DNA of 64,000 bases from Romboutsia faecis (GCF_014323405.1 NZ_JACRWE010000006.1:84275-148274), one strand, 5' to 3'. Shown: positions 27,044-36,699, counted from the first letter of the stretch. Translations and numbers: made by a program. Notes: generated from the letters alone by a model not told the origin.

Positions 27044-28102
27044 ATGAGTAAGTATCCATTTAATAAAGAAGAAGAATTAAAAGATGTAGGTACATATCCT
27101 CAAATTCCTGGAATTTATGGTATGCCAAGTTTTCCATCTAGAAAATTTAATACTCCTATTACTCCAAAAGAAAATGTACTTAGAATGTGTAGAAAAGAAA
27201 AACCTCTTTGGCTTCCAAATATAGCAAATGATATAAATATAATTCAGCCTTTAGTAATGCCTGATGCCTTAGCTAGATGGAAAGGTGGTGTAGACTGGTT
27301 TGGCATTGAGTGGGAATATGAACCACAAACTAATGCTGCTATGGTTAAGCCTGGTACTAGAAGACTTAGCGACATAACTGAATGGGAAAATGAACTAGTC
27401 TTTCCTGATCTAAATGAAATAGACTGGCAAAAAGACTATGATGATAATTATAAAGATGTTCTTAGTCCAAATCGTGCTACTATGTTTGTTATAGTTAATG
27501 GATTATTTGAGCGTACTGCAGACTTAACTAGCTTTGAAGATACTTTCTGCTATTTACTAGAGGAACCAGAAGCACTTCATGCTTTTTATGATAAATTAGT
27601 TGACTGGCATTTGGAATTATTCAAAATTGCTAAAGATATTTATGGAGCTGATATAATAACATTCCATGATGATATGGGTACACAAAGAAGTTCATTCTTC
27701 TCTCCTGACACATTTAAAGAAATTATGCTACCTCATTACAAAAAATTAAATAATGAAGCTCATAAAATGGGACTTTACGTAAACTTCCACTCTTGTGGTA
27801 GTGTTGCAAACCAAGTTGAAAACTTCTGTGAAGCTGGATTCGATTTTTGGGAAGGTCAGGACGCTTGTAATGATAAGTCTACCTTGATGGAACAATATGG
27901 TGATAAACTAGGTCAAGTAAGCATGTTTATGCCTGAGCCTACACTTTCAGATGATGAATTGATAGAAGCCATAAAAGAAAAACTTAATACAGTAGGAAAA
28001 ACTGGACGATATATAACTTGGTTTAGCGATTTAAATCCTAACCGTAAGATTAATGGAGATGAATTAATTTATACTCTAAGTCGTGAGATGTATAGCAAAT
28101 AA
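27044..28102 (+). CDS. UroD-superfamily corrinoid methyltransferase, copy B
   Basis: This 352-residue protein is a paralogue of the copy at 24210. It has TPKENVLRMCRKEKPLWLP near residues 45-63, VDWFGIEWEYEP, MVKPGTRRLSDITEWENE, FHDDMGTQRSSFFSPDTFKE and VNFHSCGSVANQVENF, the last with the H-x-C zinc motif. GGGGG lies 11 bases before the ATG. Co-transcription with pucR copy 2 makes this the methyltransferase most tightly tied to that regulator. Like copy A it may demethylate a substrate onto the corrinoid protein. Confidence 0.8.
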   Translation: MSKYPFNKEEELKDVGTYPQIPGIYGMPSFPSRKFNTPITPKENVLRMCRKEKPLWLPNIANDINIIQPLVMPDALARWKGGVDWFGIEWEYEPQTNAAMVKPGTRRLSDITEWENELVFPDLNEIDWQKDYDDNYKDVLSPNRATMFVIVNGLFERTADLTSFEDTFCYLLEEPEALHAFYDKLVDWHLELFKIAKDIYGADIITFHDDMGTQRSSFFSPDTFKEIMLPHYKKLNNEAHKMGLYVNFHSCGSVANQVENFCEAGFDFWEGQDACNDKSTLMEQYGDKLGQVSMFMPEPTLSDDELIEAIKEKLNTVGKTGRYITWFSDLNPNRKINGDELIYTLSREMYSK

Positions 28103-28120
28103 GTATTAAATTTATATAAT

Positions 28121-28169
28121 ACAAAAGGAGTAATAGTTTAGTATATAAACTATTACTCCTTTTGTTTTA
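28121..28169. terminator. Terminator, 20-bp perfect stem
   Basis: ACAAAAGGAGTAATAGTTTA and its exact complement flank 5 bases and are followed by TTT. It ends the pucR-uroD transcript and may also stop the convergent kinase transcript. Confidence 0.8.
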
Positions 28170-28275
28170 AATTAGTATATACAATTAAAAATAAACCTCT
28201 TATTGTTTATTCTTTTATATTTAATTAACTTTAATTTTTATCAAGTAAATAATTAATTAAGATTATTATATAACT

Positions 28276-30216
28276 TTATGCATATATATCCGAAAACTCT
28301 ACCTCTGCTCCTACAACTACATAATTTTGATTTTTCTCATAGTAGCTCATCGATAATTCAGATTGTTTAATCATAGGTATTCTTACAATAAACCTACTTC
28401 CTTTATTTAATTCTGATTCTACACTAATAGTTCCTCCATGAGCCTCAGTAAAATATTTAACTAATGATAAACCAATTCCGCTTCCCTCATTTTGCCTTAT
28501 CATAATATCTTCAACTTGAGTAAACTTATCAAAAATTTTTGACATATATTCTTTAGATATACCTATTCCAGTATCGATAACTTCTATATTTAAATAACTA
28601 TCATTAACCTTTACCATAGTTATTATAGAACCATCATTTTTATTAAACTTTATACTATTTGATAATAAGTTTAACATCATTCTTTCAATCTTATCAGGAT
28701 CTACTGACATAACAAGTTCTTCTATTTCAGTATCGAAAATCACATTAATATTCTTACTTTTAGCATACGGAATTATTGATGAAACTATATCTTCTAATAA
28801 ACTTACTATTTCTATATTCACAGGTCTCATATCTATAAATCCTAAATCCATCTTTGCTACATCTATTATATTATTTGTAAGTCTTGTTAGTCTTAAACAA
28901 TTTTGCTTAATAATTTTAATACTTGATGTTAAATCAAATTCTTTATCTTTATTTTGTTTTTCTAATAACTGAATTACAGATATTATAACTGCTACTGGTG
29001 TCCTTAGTTCATGACTTATATTTGATATAAAATTATTTTGTGCCTTAATTGAACTTTCTGCAATTTCCTTAGCTTTAAATATACCTTCTGAATACATTCG
29101 TCTTTTCTTATTATTTATTATAAATATTATAATTGTAACTACTAAACAAGCAACTATAATCGCTGCAGGAATTATAACAAGTTTGTGCTTACTCCAAAAT
29201 GTCTCTGGTTTATTTATTATCTTAGAGTTTTTAGGCAAATACTTTTCTTTGATCTTATGCTTTTTTAGATGCTCATAATTGAATATATATTTATTTACTT
29301 CATCGTAGCTTACTAACTTAGACGTCGGCTCATTACCATTTATTATATCCATAGCAATTTCAGCACCCATTTTCCCTTGTTCATAGTGTGATGTCATATA
29401 TCCACCAATTGTATCAAAATATAATTCATGCTTTAATGTACTAAATTTAGGTAAATCCACTTCTGCATCAAGGTAATCTTGAAGTTCAAATAACTCATTG
29501 TATGATATACTTGAATAACTATAAATATAAGTAAGTAAAATAATACTATTTTCATCTATTTTATCTATTTTCTTCTTAATTGTTTCAACTGTATCTTCCT
29601 CTTCATAAGAAATATGGCTAAAATTTAAATCTGGATAATAACTTTCTAATTTATAAAAATTATCTAAATCAATATTATTTTCCCTCGACTTAAAGTTTAT
29701 AGCTACTACATTTTTATTTTTATATAATTTATTAATCAAATCTAAATTCTTCTTCAGAGATATTCCTTCTTCAACACCATATGTATCATCATTATTTTTT
29801 ATATATTCTATATTAGTTTTATTATTTACACCAAATGTAATTATGGGAATTCCTTTAAATAGCTCTTCTTTATGTTTTCTTATAAAATTTAATGCTGGAT
29901 CATCTCCTATTAATATAGCATCATATGTCTTATAATTATTTATTTTATATTTTATTAAATTATAAAAATTCAGCTCATTTTTGACACCATAAAAATTCCC
30001 TTGGTCTAAGTACTCTACTTGTAACTCTACACTGTCACCTAACACACTCTTTATACCATTTAACTGTTCATCAAAAAACTCAAATCTAGGACTATATGAA
30101 TTTATATATAGTATATCCTTCTTGTCTACAGACTCAGACCATACTTCTTTTGGTATTAAAACTAAACATAATATAAGCATCAATTTAATTATGCTATGCT
30201 CACTTTTGCTCCCCAT
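28276..30216 (-). CDS. Sensor histidine kinase with extracellular ABC-substrate-binding-like domain
   Basis: This 646-residue protein starts with a signal segment, then a periplasmic-binding-like sensor (about residues 33-330; ILYINSYSPRFEFFDEQL), a membrane segment near 347-370, and a cytoplasmic kinase. The phosphoacceptor is the His in NISHELRTPVAV near residue 400. The ATPase boxes are LLSNSIKFN, DTGIGIS and GSGIGLSLVKYFTEAHGG. No response regulator is adjacent, so it is an orphan kinase. The sensor type suggests recognition of a small extracellular ligand. It ends just beside the methyl-transfer island, but a link is only possible, not shown. Confidence 0.85.
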   Translation of the reverse strand: MGSKSEHSIIKLMLILCLVLIPKEVWSESVDKKDILYINSYSPRFEFFDEQLNGIKSVLGDSVELQVEYLDQGNFYGVKNELNFYNLIKYKINNYKTYDAILIGDDPALNFIRKHKEELFKGIPIITFGVNNKTNIEYIKNNDDTYGVEEGISLKKNLDLINKLYKNKNVVAINFKSRENNIDLDNFYKLESYYPDLNFSHISYEEEDTVETIKKKIDKIDENSIILLTYIYSYSSISYNELFELQDYLDAEVDLPKFSTLKHELYFDTIGGYMTSHYEQGKMGAEIAMDIINGNEPTSKLVSYDEVNKYIFNYEHLKKHKIKEKYLPKNSKIINKPETFWSKHKLVIIPAAIIVACLVVTIIIFIINNKKRRMYSEGIFKAKEIAESSIKAQNNFISNISHELRTPVAVIISVIQLLEKQNKDKEFDLTSSIKIIKQNCLRLTRLTNNIIDVAKMDLGFIDMRPVNIEIVSLLEDIVSSIIPYAKSKNINVIFDTEIEELVMSVDPDKIERMMLNLLSNSIKFNKNDGSIITMVKVNDSYLNIEVIDTGIGISKEYMSKIFDKFTQVEDIMIRQNEGSGIGLSLVKYFTEAHGGTISVESELNKGSRFIVRIPMIKQSELSMSYYEKNQNYVVVGAEVEFSDIYA

Positions 30217-30294
30217 TTTAATGCTCCTTCTATGTGAAAAATATATGCCTATTATAGCATATACATTTATTTTTTCTAGACATTCGACAAAGTA

Positions 30295-30335
30295 AGTTAA
30301 TTTTATACATAATTCTATTAGTTAATTTTATATAT
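30295..30335 (-). repeat. Two direct repeats upstream of the kinase gene
   Basis: AGTTAATTTTATACAT (30295-30310) and AGTTAATTTTATATAT (30320-30335) differ at one base, with starts 25 bp apart. A TGCTATAAT extended -10 lies between them and the kinase start. They could bind a regulator. Confidence 0.35.
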
Positions 30336-30374
30336 GAGTTTCGATTAATGTAATTTTATATTTTGAGAAATAAA

Positions 30375-30406
30375 AAACTTCGCCCTAAATTAATAAAGCG
30401 AAATTT
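30375..30406 (-). terminator. Probable terminator of the nif3-like gene
   Basis: On the minus strand AAATTTCGC and GCGAAGTTT pair with one mismatch around a 14-base loop and run into TTTT. Confidence 0.5.
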
Positions 30407-30436
30407 CATTTATAAAAAATTAAGTTCTTCTTTTAT

Positions 30437-31534
30437 CTATAATATAGAAAACGGATTTATATTAAGACTACTTTTTATTACACTAATATCTTCAATATCA
30501 TCTAAGAATCTCTTCATAACATCCTTAAATATATCTTCACTTTCAAAATGATTGCAATCAATAATACACATACCAGCATCTACTGCATCTTGTGCGTCAT
30601 GATATTTTACATCTCCAGTAATAAGCACATCAGCTCCAGACCTTTGAGCTTTCTTAGCCAGATCTGCACCAGAACCAGTTACTACAGCAACCTTCTTAAT
30701 GTTAGCATCTAAATTTCCTACAACTCTTAAAGCATCCATATTAAGCTTTTCTTTTATCATCATCGAAAGCTCTTTTAAACTCATACTTTCTTTAAGTGAT
30801 GCTATTCTTCCAAGACCTACTGAGTTTCCTTTATTCTCAAGCTTATATAAATCATATGCAACTTCTTCATATGGATGAGCTTTTACCATAGAATTTATTA
30901 CTCCACCTAAAATTCTTTGTGGAACTATTGTTTCTATTTTTACTTCATCAACTACTTCTAGTTTATCAAGTTCTCCTATAAATGGATTAGTTCCTTCTAA
31001 AGGTTTAAACGTTCCTTTTCCGTCTGTATTAAATGTACAGTCACTATAATTACCTATATGACCTGCTCCAGATTTACCTAATGCTTTTCTAACTTTATCT
31101 TCATGAGTTTTAGGAACATAAACCACAATTTTATATAAAGTTTCAGTATTTGTTACATCTAATATCTTAGAATTCTCAAATCCCATAACTTCCATAAAAT
31201 AATCATTTAATCCATCAAAAGCTATGTCAAAGTTAGTGTGCATTGAATAAACAGCTATATTATTTTTTATAAGTTTATGTATTAACTTTCCTTTAAAATC
31301 ACTTGTAGTAATTTTTTTCATCTTGCCAAATATAAATGGATGATGAGTAACAATTAAATTTACATTGTTGTTTATTGCTTCTTCTACTATTGCTTCATTA
31401 GCTTCAAGGCATACTAGTACCTTGCTTATTTCTTCTTCAATATCTCCTACTAATAATCCAACATTATCCCAATCATAAGCTAAGTTAGTAGGGTATTTAG
31501 CTTCTATTGTCTTTATAAGGCTTTTTAATTTCAT
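30437..31534 (-). CDS. Nif3-like dinuclear metal centre protein (YqfO type)
   Basis: This 365-residue protein has the two Nif3 halves with the metal ligands in NLIVTHHPFIFGKMK and VYSMHTNFDIAFDGLNDYF, and GADVLITGDVKYHDAQDA plus IIDCNHFESED near the end. The middle insert (about residues 130-230, YKIVVYVPKTHEDKVRKALGK and HPYEEVAYDLYKLEN) is the PII/CutA-like domain of the long Bacillus YqfO form. It is expected to be a hexameric cytoplasmic protein, possibly a GTP cyclohydrolase-I-type-2 fold, with unsettled function. It follows trmK by 27 bases, a common pairing in Bacillota. Confidence 0.88.
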   Translation of the reverse strand: MKLKSLIKTIEAKYPTNLAYDWDNVGLLVGDIEEEISKVLVCLEANEAIVEEAINNNVNLIVTHHPFIFGKMKKITTSDFKGKLIHKLIKNNIAVYSMHTNFDIAFDGLNDYFMEVMGFENSKILDVTNTETLYKIVVYVPKTHEDKVRKALGKSGAGHIGNYSDCTFNTDGKGTFKPLEGTNPFIGELDKLEVVDEVKIETIVPQRILGGVINSMVKAHPYEEVAYDLYKLENKGNSVGLGRIASLKESMSLKELSMMIKEKLNMDALRVVGNLDANIKKVAVVTGSGADLAKKAQRSGADVLITGDVKYHDAQDAVDAGMCIIDCNHFESEDIFKDVMKRFLDDIEDISVIKSSLNINPFSIL

Positions 31535-31561
31535 TTTATCAACCCCTTAAAAATTTATATA

Positions 31562-32257
31562 TTATATTAACTTCTTAAGCTTCTCTATTCTAGTCTTACT
31601 TTCATTTCTTTTTTTATCTATAGCATCTCCGCTTTTACCTTCTAACTTTTCTATTACAGAGTTGTATTTATAGATTTTTTTATCTATAAATTCTTTAAGT
31701 AAAAGGTCATTATTTTCTATAAGCTTTGTTCCTACTTCATAATATATCTCATCTTCTACAACTGTATTTTTTCCAGTATATTTAGCTACTATTATTTCAT
31801 AAACTCTAAAGTCTTCTTTTACTAATACTTCATCTAATATTTCATATCCATTATTTAATAAGTATTTTCTTAATTCTTCTTGAGCTTGCATTGGTTGAAG
31901 TATTAACTTTTCTACAGAATGAGATACTTCTTTTTTAGCTTCTAGTAATTCGCTTATTAGTATTCCTCCCATTCCAGCTATTATAACTTCATCAACTTCT
32001 CCTTTATTAAGTACCTCTATTCCAGAACCTAATCTTAAATCTGTTTTATCACTTAGTTTATTATGCCTAACTTCTTTACGTGCATTTTCTAGAGGTCCTT
32101 TATTTACATCTGCAAGTATTGCAAATGGTACTGTTCCTTTGTTTAATAAATATACAGGTATATACCCGTGGTCTGTACCTATATCTGCTACTCTTTTTCC
32201 TTCACTAACTAATGATGCTATTTTTAATAATCTATCTGTTAATTTCAATTTTTTCAT
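31562..32257 (-). CDS. trmK: tRNA (adenine22-N1)-methyltransferase
   Basis: This 231-residue protein is the COG2384 enzyme that makes m1A22 in tRNA using S-adenosylmethionine. The SAM motif VADIGTDHGYIPVYLL sits at residues 18-34, ILADVNKGPLENAR follows, then the catalytic-region IIAGMGGILISELL and LQPMQAQEELRKYL. The C-terminal helical tail (SVIEKLEGKSGDAIDKKRNESKTRI) fits the tRNA-binding coiled coil. It lies in the conserved order dnaG-sigA-trmK-nif3. Confidence 0.9.
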   Translation of the reverse strand: MKKLKLTDRLLKIASLVSEGKRVADIGTDHGYIPVYLLNKGTVPFAILADVNKGPLENARKEVRHNKLSDKTDLRLGSGIEVLNKGEVDEVIIAGMGGILISELLEAKKEVSHSVEKLILQPMQAQEELRKYLLNNGYEILDEVLVKEDFRVYEIIVAKYTGKNTVVEDEIYYEVGTKLIENNDLLLKEFIDKKIYKYNSVIEKLEGKSGDAIDKKRNESKTRIEKLKKLI

Positions 32258-32310
32258 CCTCTCATAAATTTATATAAAACTCCGAATACTATTATTGGGA
32301 GGTGTTAAAT

Positions 32311-32499
32311 TTGCCTAGACAAAATCGACGTAAATCAAACTATAAGCCTCATTATAAATGGGGCGGTAATACAATGCTTTGGGCTAGTGAAACAGAACAA
32401 AATATAATTCAAAGCTCCCAAAATCAATTAGAATCTGAATCTAAGGCAGACTTAGAAAAAGATATTAATTATGGTAAAAGAATTAATTATTTTCATTAG
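32311..32499 (+). CDS. Small basic protein of unknown function
   Basis: The TTG at 32311 follows GGGAGG by 8 bases; an in-frame GTG at 32302 overlaps that site and is less likely. The 62-residue product begins MPRQNRRKSNYKPHYKWGG and is basic at its start, acidic and glutamine-rich in the middle. It has no membrane segment. It sits between sigA and trmK on the opposite strand with a promoter region shared with trmK. No family is recognised. Confidence 0.5.
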   Translation: MPRQNRRKSNYKPHYKWGGNTMLWASETEQNIIQSSQNQLESESKADLEKDINYGKRINYFH

Positions 32500-32520
32500 T
32501 TTCTCACTAGCTTTAAATAT

Positions 32521-32554
32521 AAAAATTCGCCTTAAAATTGTAAGGCGAATTTTT
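32521..32554. terminator. Bidirectional terminator, 14-bp perfect stem
   Basis: AAAAATTCGCCTTA and its exact complement flank 6 bases. It serves sigA on the minus strand and the small gene on the plus strand. Confidence 0.85.
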
Positions 32555-32568
32555 AGCATATATGAATT

Positions 32569-33723
32569 CTAATCTAAGTAATCTCTAAGCTTCTTAGATC
32601 TACTTGGATGTCTTAATTTACGTAAAGCCTTAGCTTCTATCTGTCTTATTCTTTCTCTAGTAACATCAAACTCTTTACCAACTTCTTCAAGAGTTCTTGC
32701 TCTTCCATCTTCAAGTCCAAATCTAAGTTTTAATACTTTTTGTTCTCTTTCATTTAATGAACCTAGAACTTCTTCTATTTGCTCTTTTAATAAAGAGTAT
32801 GCTGCTGCTTCAGCAGGTGCAGGAGCATCATCATCTGGTATGAAGTCTCCTAAATGACTATCTTCTTCTTCACCTATTGGTGTTTCAAGAGATACAGGAT
32901 CTTGAGCTATCTTCATTATTTCTCTAACTTTTTCTTCAGTCATTTCCATTTCTTTAGCTATTTCTTCAGGCTTTGGATCTCTTCCTAATTCTTGAAGTAA
33001 TTGTCTAGATACTCTTATTAATTTATTAATTGTTTCCACCATATGAACTGGTATTCTTATAGTTCTTGCTTGGTCAGCTATAGCACGAGTTATAGCCTGT
33101 CTTATCCACCATGTAGCATAAGTAGAAAATTTAAATCCTTTTTCATAGTCGAACTTTTCAACTGCCTTTATAAGACCTAGATTACCTTCTTGTATAAGAT
33201 CTAGGAATAACATTCCTCTTCCTACATATCTCTTAGCTATACTTACAACTAATCTTAAGTTTGCTTCTACTAATCTTTGCTTTGCAATTTCATCGCCTTC
33301 AAGCATTCTTTTTGCTAACTCAACTTCTTCATGTGGCTTTAGTAGAGGTATTTTACCTATTTCTTTTAAATACATTCTAACTGGGTCATCTATACTTATA
33401 CCTTTTGGTAAAGATAAATCAATTGTTTCTAGTTCAATAGCTTCTTCTTTATCTATATCATCAGGATTTTCATCTATATTATCTAAACTTAAACTTTCTG
33501 CAACAGTAAAATCTATCTCAACCTTTTCCGATTTATCTTCTATAACTTCGATTCCTAAATTACCTAAAGTTTCATATAGATTTTCCACTTGGTCTTTATC
33601 TAACTCAGTCTCTGAGAAAGCTTCCATTATTTCTGCAAGAGTAAGTGCGCCTTGCTTTTTACCTTTTTCTATTAAACTCTTTGCTGCGAATTTTTTTGAT
33701 GGTTTTTTATTATTTTCAGTCAC
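32569..33723 (-). CDS. sigA: Primary RNA polymerase sigma factor SigA (RpoD)
   Basis: This 384-residue protein is the housekeeping sigma factor. Region 1.1 is at residues 15-65, region 1.2/2.1 includes [16 protein letters not shown] and [20 protein letters not shown], region 2.4 is [21 protein letters not shown] split as usual, region 3 follows, and the region 4.2 HTH is [28 protein letters not shown]. The GTG start at 33723 has AGGGAGG 7 bases upstream. It follows dnaG by 15 bases, the classic macromolecular-synthesis operon of Bacillota. Confidence 0.97.
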   Translation of the reverse strand: MTENNKKPSKKFAAKSLIEKGKKQGALTLAEIMEAFSETELDKDQVENLYETLGNLGIEVIEDKSEKVEIDFTVAESLSLDNIDENPDDIDKEEAIELETIDLSLPKGISIDDPVRMYLKEIGKIPLLKPHEEVELAKRMLEGDEIAKQRLVEANLRLVVSIAKRYVGRGMLFLDLIQEGNLGLIKAVEKFDYEKGFKFSTYATWWIRQAITRAIADQARTIRIPVHMVETINKLIRVSRQLLQELGRDPKPEEIAKEMEMTEEKVREIMKIAQDPVSLETPIGEEEDSHLGDFIPDDDAPAPAEAAAYSLLKEQIEEVLGSLNEREQKVLKLRFGLEDGRARTLEEVGKEFDVTRERIRQIEAKALRKLRHPSRSKKLRDYLD

Positions 33724-33738
33724 GCTCTTACCTCCCTT

Positions 33739-35550
33739 CTATAAGCTTTGTAGCATCTTTCTTATTTCAACAATTTTTAAAGCAATTTCCATAACTTTCA
33801 CATCTACCTCTTTCAAGTCATCCTTATTTTGTTTCTGAAGTTCAATATTTTTTTGCTCTTGTAACAGTATATTCATCTGTTCTTGGAGATTATTTTTCTT
33901 AAGATTTTTTACTATTTCATCTATACTTTTTATATCATTCATATCTATGCTATCTAAAGATATTCTTTCCAAATCCTTTAAATATTCTTCGGATATGTTT
34001 AAACATTTAATTTTGTCAATAGTTATTTTGTCCAATTCTCTATTTTTAATGATGTAATTTAAAATTTCTTTACTCTCATTTAATAAAAAATCTGACTCTT
34101 CTACCTTTAATAAGGTAATTTCTCTTATTTTTTTATTTTCTAACAATAATTTTATAAGAGTTTCTTCAACAAGCTCTTTACCTTTTTTAATGGCTTTTGG
34201 CTTTTCAATTATTTTTTCGACTTTTTTATTTGCATATTTGTTATTTTGTTTGTTATATACCTTATTATAGTCTTTACCATAAACTTCTTTTTTTATAGAC
34301 TCTGTGCTTATATTAATTTGCTTTGCTATATAATTTGTATAATAATCAACTTCAACTGGACTTTTAAGCTCTTTTATAATTTTTGATGCTTCTTTTGCGA
34401 ACTTCACTCTTTCTTCATCTTTTTGTAAATTAAAACTTTTTTTAAGATGATCAATTCTGAATTTTATATAGTGAGTAGAATCACCAATTGCTTTTTTATA
34501 TTCTTCTAGTCCATATTTTCTTACAAATTCATCAGGATCTTTACAATCCTTTAAGTTTATAACCTTTACATTAATTCCTATCTTAGAAAGAATTTCTATA
34601 GCTCTTAAAGTTGCTTTAATACCCGCTTCATCAGAATCATAAGAAATAATTGCCGTATCTGCATATCTTTTTATTAAATTTCCCTGTTGTTCTGTCAGAG
34701 CTGTTCCAAGCGTTGCTACTACATTTCTTACACCATACTGGAAAAGTGATATTAAATCCATGTATCCTTCAACTAAAATAATAGTTCTATCTACTATATT
34801 CTTTCTTGAAAAGTTTAATCCATAAAGATTATATCTTTTATTAAATATTAATGAATCTGGTGAATTTAAGTATTTAGGTAAAGAATCATCTAATACCCTT
34901 CCTCCAAATCCTATTACATTTCCTCTATAGTCAAATATAGGAAACATTACTCTATTTCTAAATCTATCATAATATTTATTACCTTCAGATTTATGATTTA
35001 CTAAACCACATTGTACTAAATCCTGTTTGTCATATCCTTTAGATAATAAATAATCCATGAGCTCATTCCATGACTTTTGTGAGAAACCTAAACCAAACTT
35101 TTTAATAGTTTTGTCATCTAGTCCCCTTTTTCTTAAATAATCATAACCTGGATTTTTACCTTTTAGTAGGTTTGCGAAATAAAATCTAGCTGCCTCAAGA
35201 TGTATATCCTGGTACTTTTTAGATTTTTCCATTCTTAGCTTATCTTCTTCATTCATATTGGTGTTTATTTCAATACCACATTTATTAGCTAATAATTTTA
35301 CTGCATCAATAAAATCTAAATTTTCCATTTTCATTACAAAGTTGATTACATCTCCACCTTCTCCACATCCAAAACACTTATATATCTGTTTAGATGAGCT
35401 TATATGGAATGATGGTGTCTTTTCTCCATGGAAAGGACATAAGCCCTTATAATTGCTTCCAGACTGTTTTATAGGCATATATTCTGATATCACATTAGCA
35501 ATATCACATCTATTTTTAACTTCTTCAACTATATCTTTTATATCATTCAT
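33739..35550 (-). CDS. dnaG: DNA primase
   Basis: The ATG at 35550 is chosen because AGAAGGTG lies 7 bases upstream; the frame is open 12 codons further but without a site. The 603-residue protein has the CHC2 zinc ribbon (CPFHGEKTPSFHIS and YKCFGCGEGGD, residues 38-66), the RNA polymerase core with the Toprim motifs ILVEGYMDLISL and ISYDSDEAG near residues 255-310, and a long lysine/glutamine-rich C-terminal part for helicase interaction. It synthesises RNA primers at the replication fork. It is co-transcribed with sigA. Confidence 0.96.
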   Translation of the reverse strand: MNDIKDIVEEVKNRCDIANVISEYMPIKQSGSNYKGLCPFHGEKTPSFHISSSKQIYKCFGCGEGGDVINFVMKMENLDFIDAVKLLANKCGIEINTNMNEEDKLRMEKSKKYQDIHLEAARFYFANLLKGKNPGYDYLRKRGLDDKTIKKFGLGFSQKSWNELMDYLLSKGYDKQDLVQCGLVNHKSEGNKYYDRFRNRVMFPIFDYRGNVIGFGGRVLDDSLPKYLNSPDSLIFNKRYNLYGLNFSRKNIVDRTIILVEGYMDLISLFQYGVRNVVATLGTALTEQQGNLIKRYADTAIISYDSDEAGIKATLRAIEILSKIGINVKVINLKDCKDPDEFVRKYGLEEYKKAIGDSTHYIKFRIDHLKKSFNLQKDEERVKFAKEASKIIKELKSPVEVDYYTNYIAKQINISTESIKKEVYGKDYNKVYNKQNNKYANKKVEKIIEKPKAIKKGKELVEETLIKLLLENKKIREITLLKVEESDFLLNESKEILNYIIKNRELDKITIDKIKCLNISEEYLKDLERISLDSIDMNDIKSIDEIVKNLKKNNLQEQMNILLQEQKNIELQKQNKDDLKEVDVKVMEIALKIVEIRKMLQSL

Positions 35551-35590
35551 ATTATCACCTTCTGGTGTAATTTTTTTTATTAACATTACT

Positions 35591-35618
35591 ATTTTACATT
35601 ATATTGCAAAAAAGTCAA
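35591..35618 (-). promoter_or_regulatory. Candidate promoter of dnaG-sigA
   Basis: On the minus strand TTGACT (35613-35618) and TAAAAT (35591-35596) are 16 bp apart, about 40 bases before the dnaG start. A terminator-like inverted repeat at 35608-35646 overlaps the -35. Confidence 0.45.
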
Positions 35619-35700
35619 ATACTCTTGTACAGATTTCGACTTTTTTTGTTAAAATCCTTCTTAAAATTAAGAATTTTTCTTATTTTTTTACAAAGTTTTT

Positions 35701-35754
35701 GATTATGTAATAAATATAAGTATTTTATACTATAGATATATTTATTACATAATC
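35701..35754. repeat. 18-bp perfect inverted repeat in the dnaG-aroF intergenic region
   Basis: GATTATGTAATAAATATA (35701-35718) is repeated in exact complement at 35737-35754 with an 18-base spacer. Neither side has a clean T-run. The 336-bp gap (35551-35886) otherwise holds the dnaG promoter and the aroF terminator and no gene. Confidence 0.55.
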
Positions 35755-35863
35755 ATTCAATCCTAAATTAATGTTGTTTTATTAATTTTACCTTATTTTT
35801 TTAAATTTAATCTTTATAATTATATTTCATAAAAAAAATTTCTAAACAGTATATTTTAAAATA

Positions 35864-35888
35864 AAAAAGAGGCTAATTGCCTCTTTTT
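35864..35888 (-). terminator. Terminator of the folate/aroF operon
   Basis: AAAAAGAGGC and GCCTCTTTTT flank 5 bases, overlapping the last codon of aroF. Confidence 0.8.
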
Positions 35889-36699
35889 AAAAAATTTTTA
35901 TATAATCTTTATTAGTTATATTTATAGATTTCATTAGATCTTCAAATTCATCAAAGTGAAGTGATTGCATACCATCTGATAAGGCTTCACTTGGATTTGG
36001 ATGTACTTCTATCATTAAACCATCTGCTCCACAAGCCATAGCTGCAAGTGACATTGGTTTCACAAGGTATCTAACTCCTGTACCGTGACTTGGGTCTACT
36101 ATAACTGGTAAGTTAGTTTCCTTTTGTATTATTGGTACTGCTGCTAAATCAAGTGTATTTCTAGTGTAATCGTTATAAGTTCTTATTCCTCTTTCACACA
36201 TTATAATTTTATTATTACCTTCAACCGCTATATACTCTGCTGCTCCAATCCATTCACTTATTGTTGCAGCAATTCCTCTTTTTAACATAATAGGCTTATC
36301 TTGTTTTCCTATCTCAGTTAAAAGTGTAAAGTTTTGCATATTTCTAGAACCAATTTGAATTATATCACTTACTTCATATAATTTTTCTAAATCTCTTATA
36401 TCCATAAGCTCAGTTATAACAGCTAGTCCAGTTTCTTCTTTTACAGCCTTTAAAATTTCAAGACCTTCCTCTTTTAATCCTTTAAATGAATTTGGTGATG
36501 TTCTAGGCTTAAAAGCCCCTCCTCTTAGAACATTTGCTCCTTGTGATTTAACAAATTTAGCAGTTTCTAAAAGTTGTTCATAACTTTCTATTGCGCAAGG
36601 TCCTGCCATTATAATTTTATCTTCTTTTACTACTAATTTTTTATCACATGTGTTGATTTCAATTTTATCATTGTCATTAAATAGTGTCTTTTTCATCAC
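35887..36699 (-). CDS. aroF: 3-deoxy-7-phosphoheptulonate (DAHP) synthase
   Basis: This 270-residue protein is the KDO8P-synthase-like DAHP synthase of Gram-positive bacteria, the first shikimate enzyme (PEP plus erythrose 4-phosphate). Landmarks include [67 protein letters not shown] and [13 protein letters not shown], covering substrate and metal sites. It lacks the regulatory domain of AroA(f). The start is GTG 36699 or ATG 36696, both after AAAGGAG inside folK, which it overlaps by about 20 bases. As last gene of the pab/fol operon it supplies chorismate precursor for p-aminobenzoate. Confidence 0.93.
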   Translation of the reverse strand: MMKKTLFNDNDKIEINTCDKKLVVKEDKIIMAGPCAIESYEQLLETAKFVKSQGANVLRGGAFKPRTSPNSFKGLKEEGLEILKAVKEETGLAVITELMDIRDLEKLYEVSDIIQIGSRNMQNFTLLTEIGKQDKPIMLKRGIAATISEWIGAAEYIAVEGNNKIIMCERGIRTYNDYTRNTLDLAAVPIIQKETNLPVIVDPSHGTGVRYLVKPMSLAAMACGADGLMIEVHPNPSEALSDGMQSLHFDEFEDLMKSINITNKDYIKIF

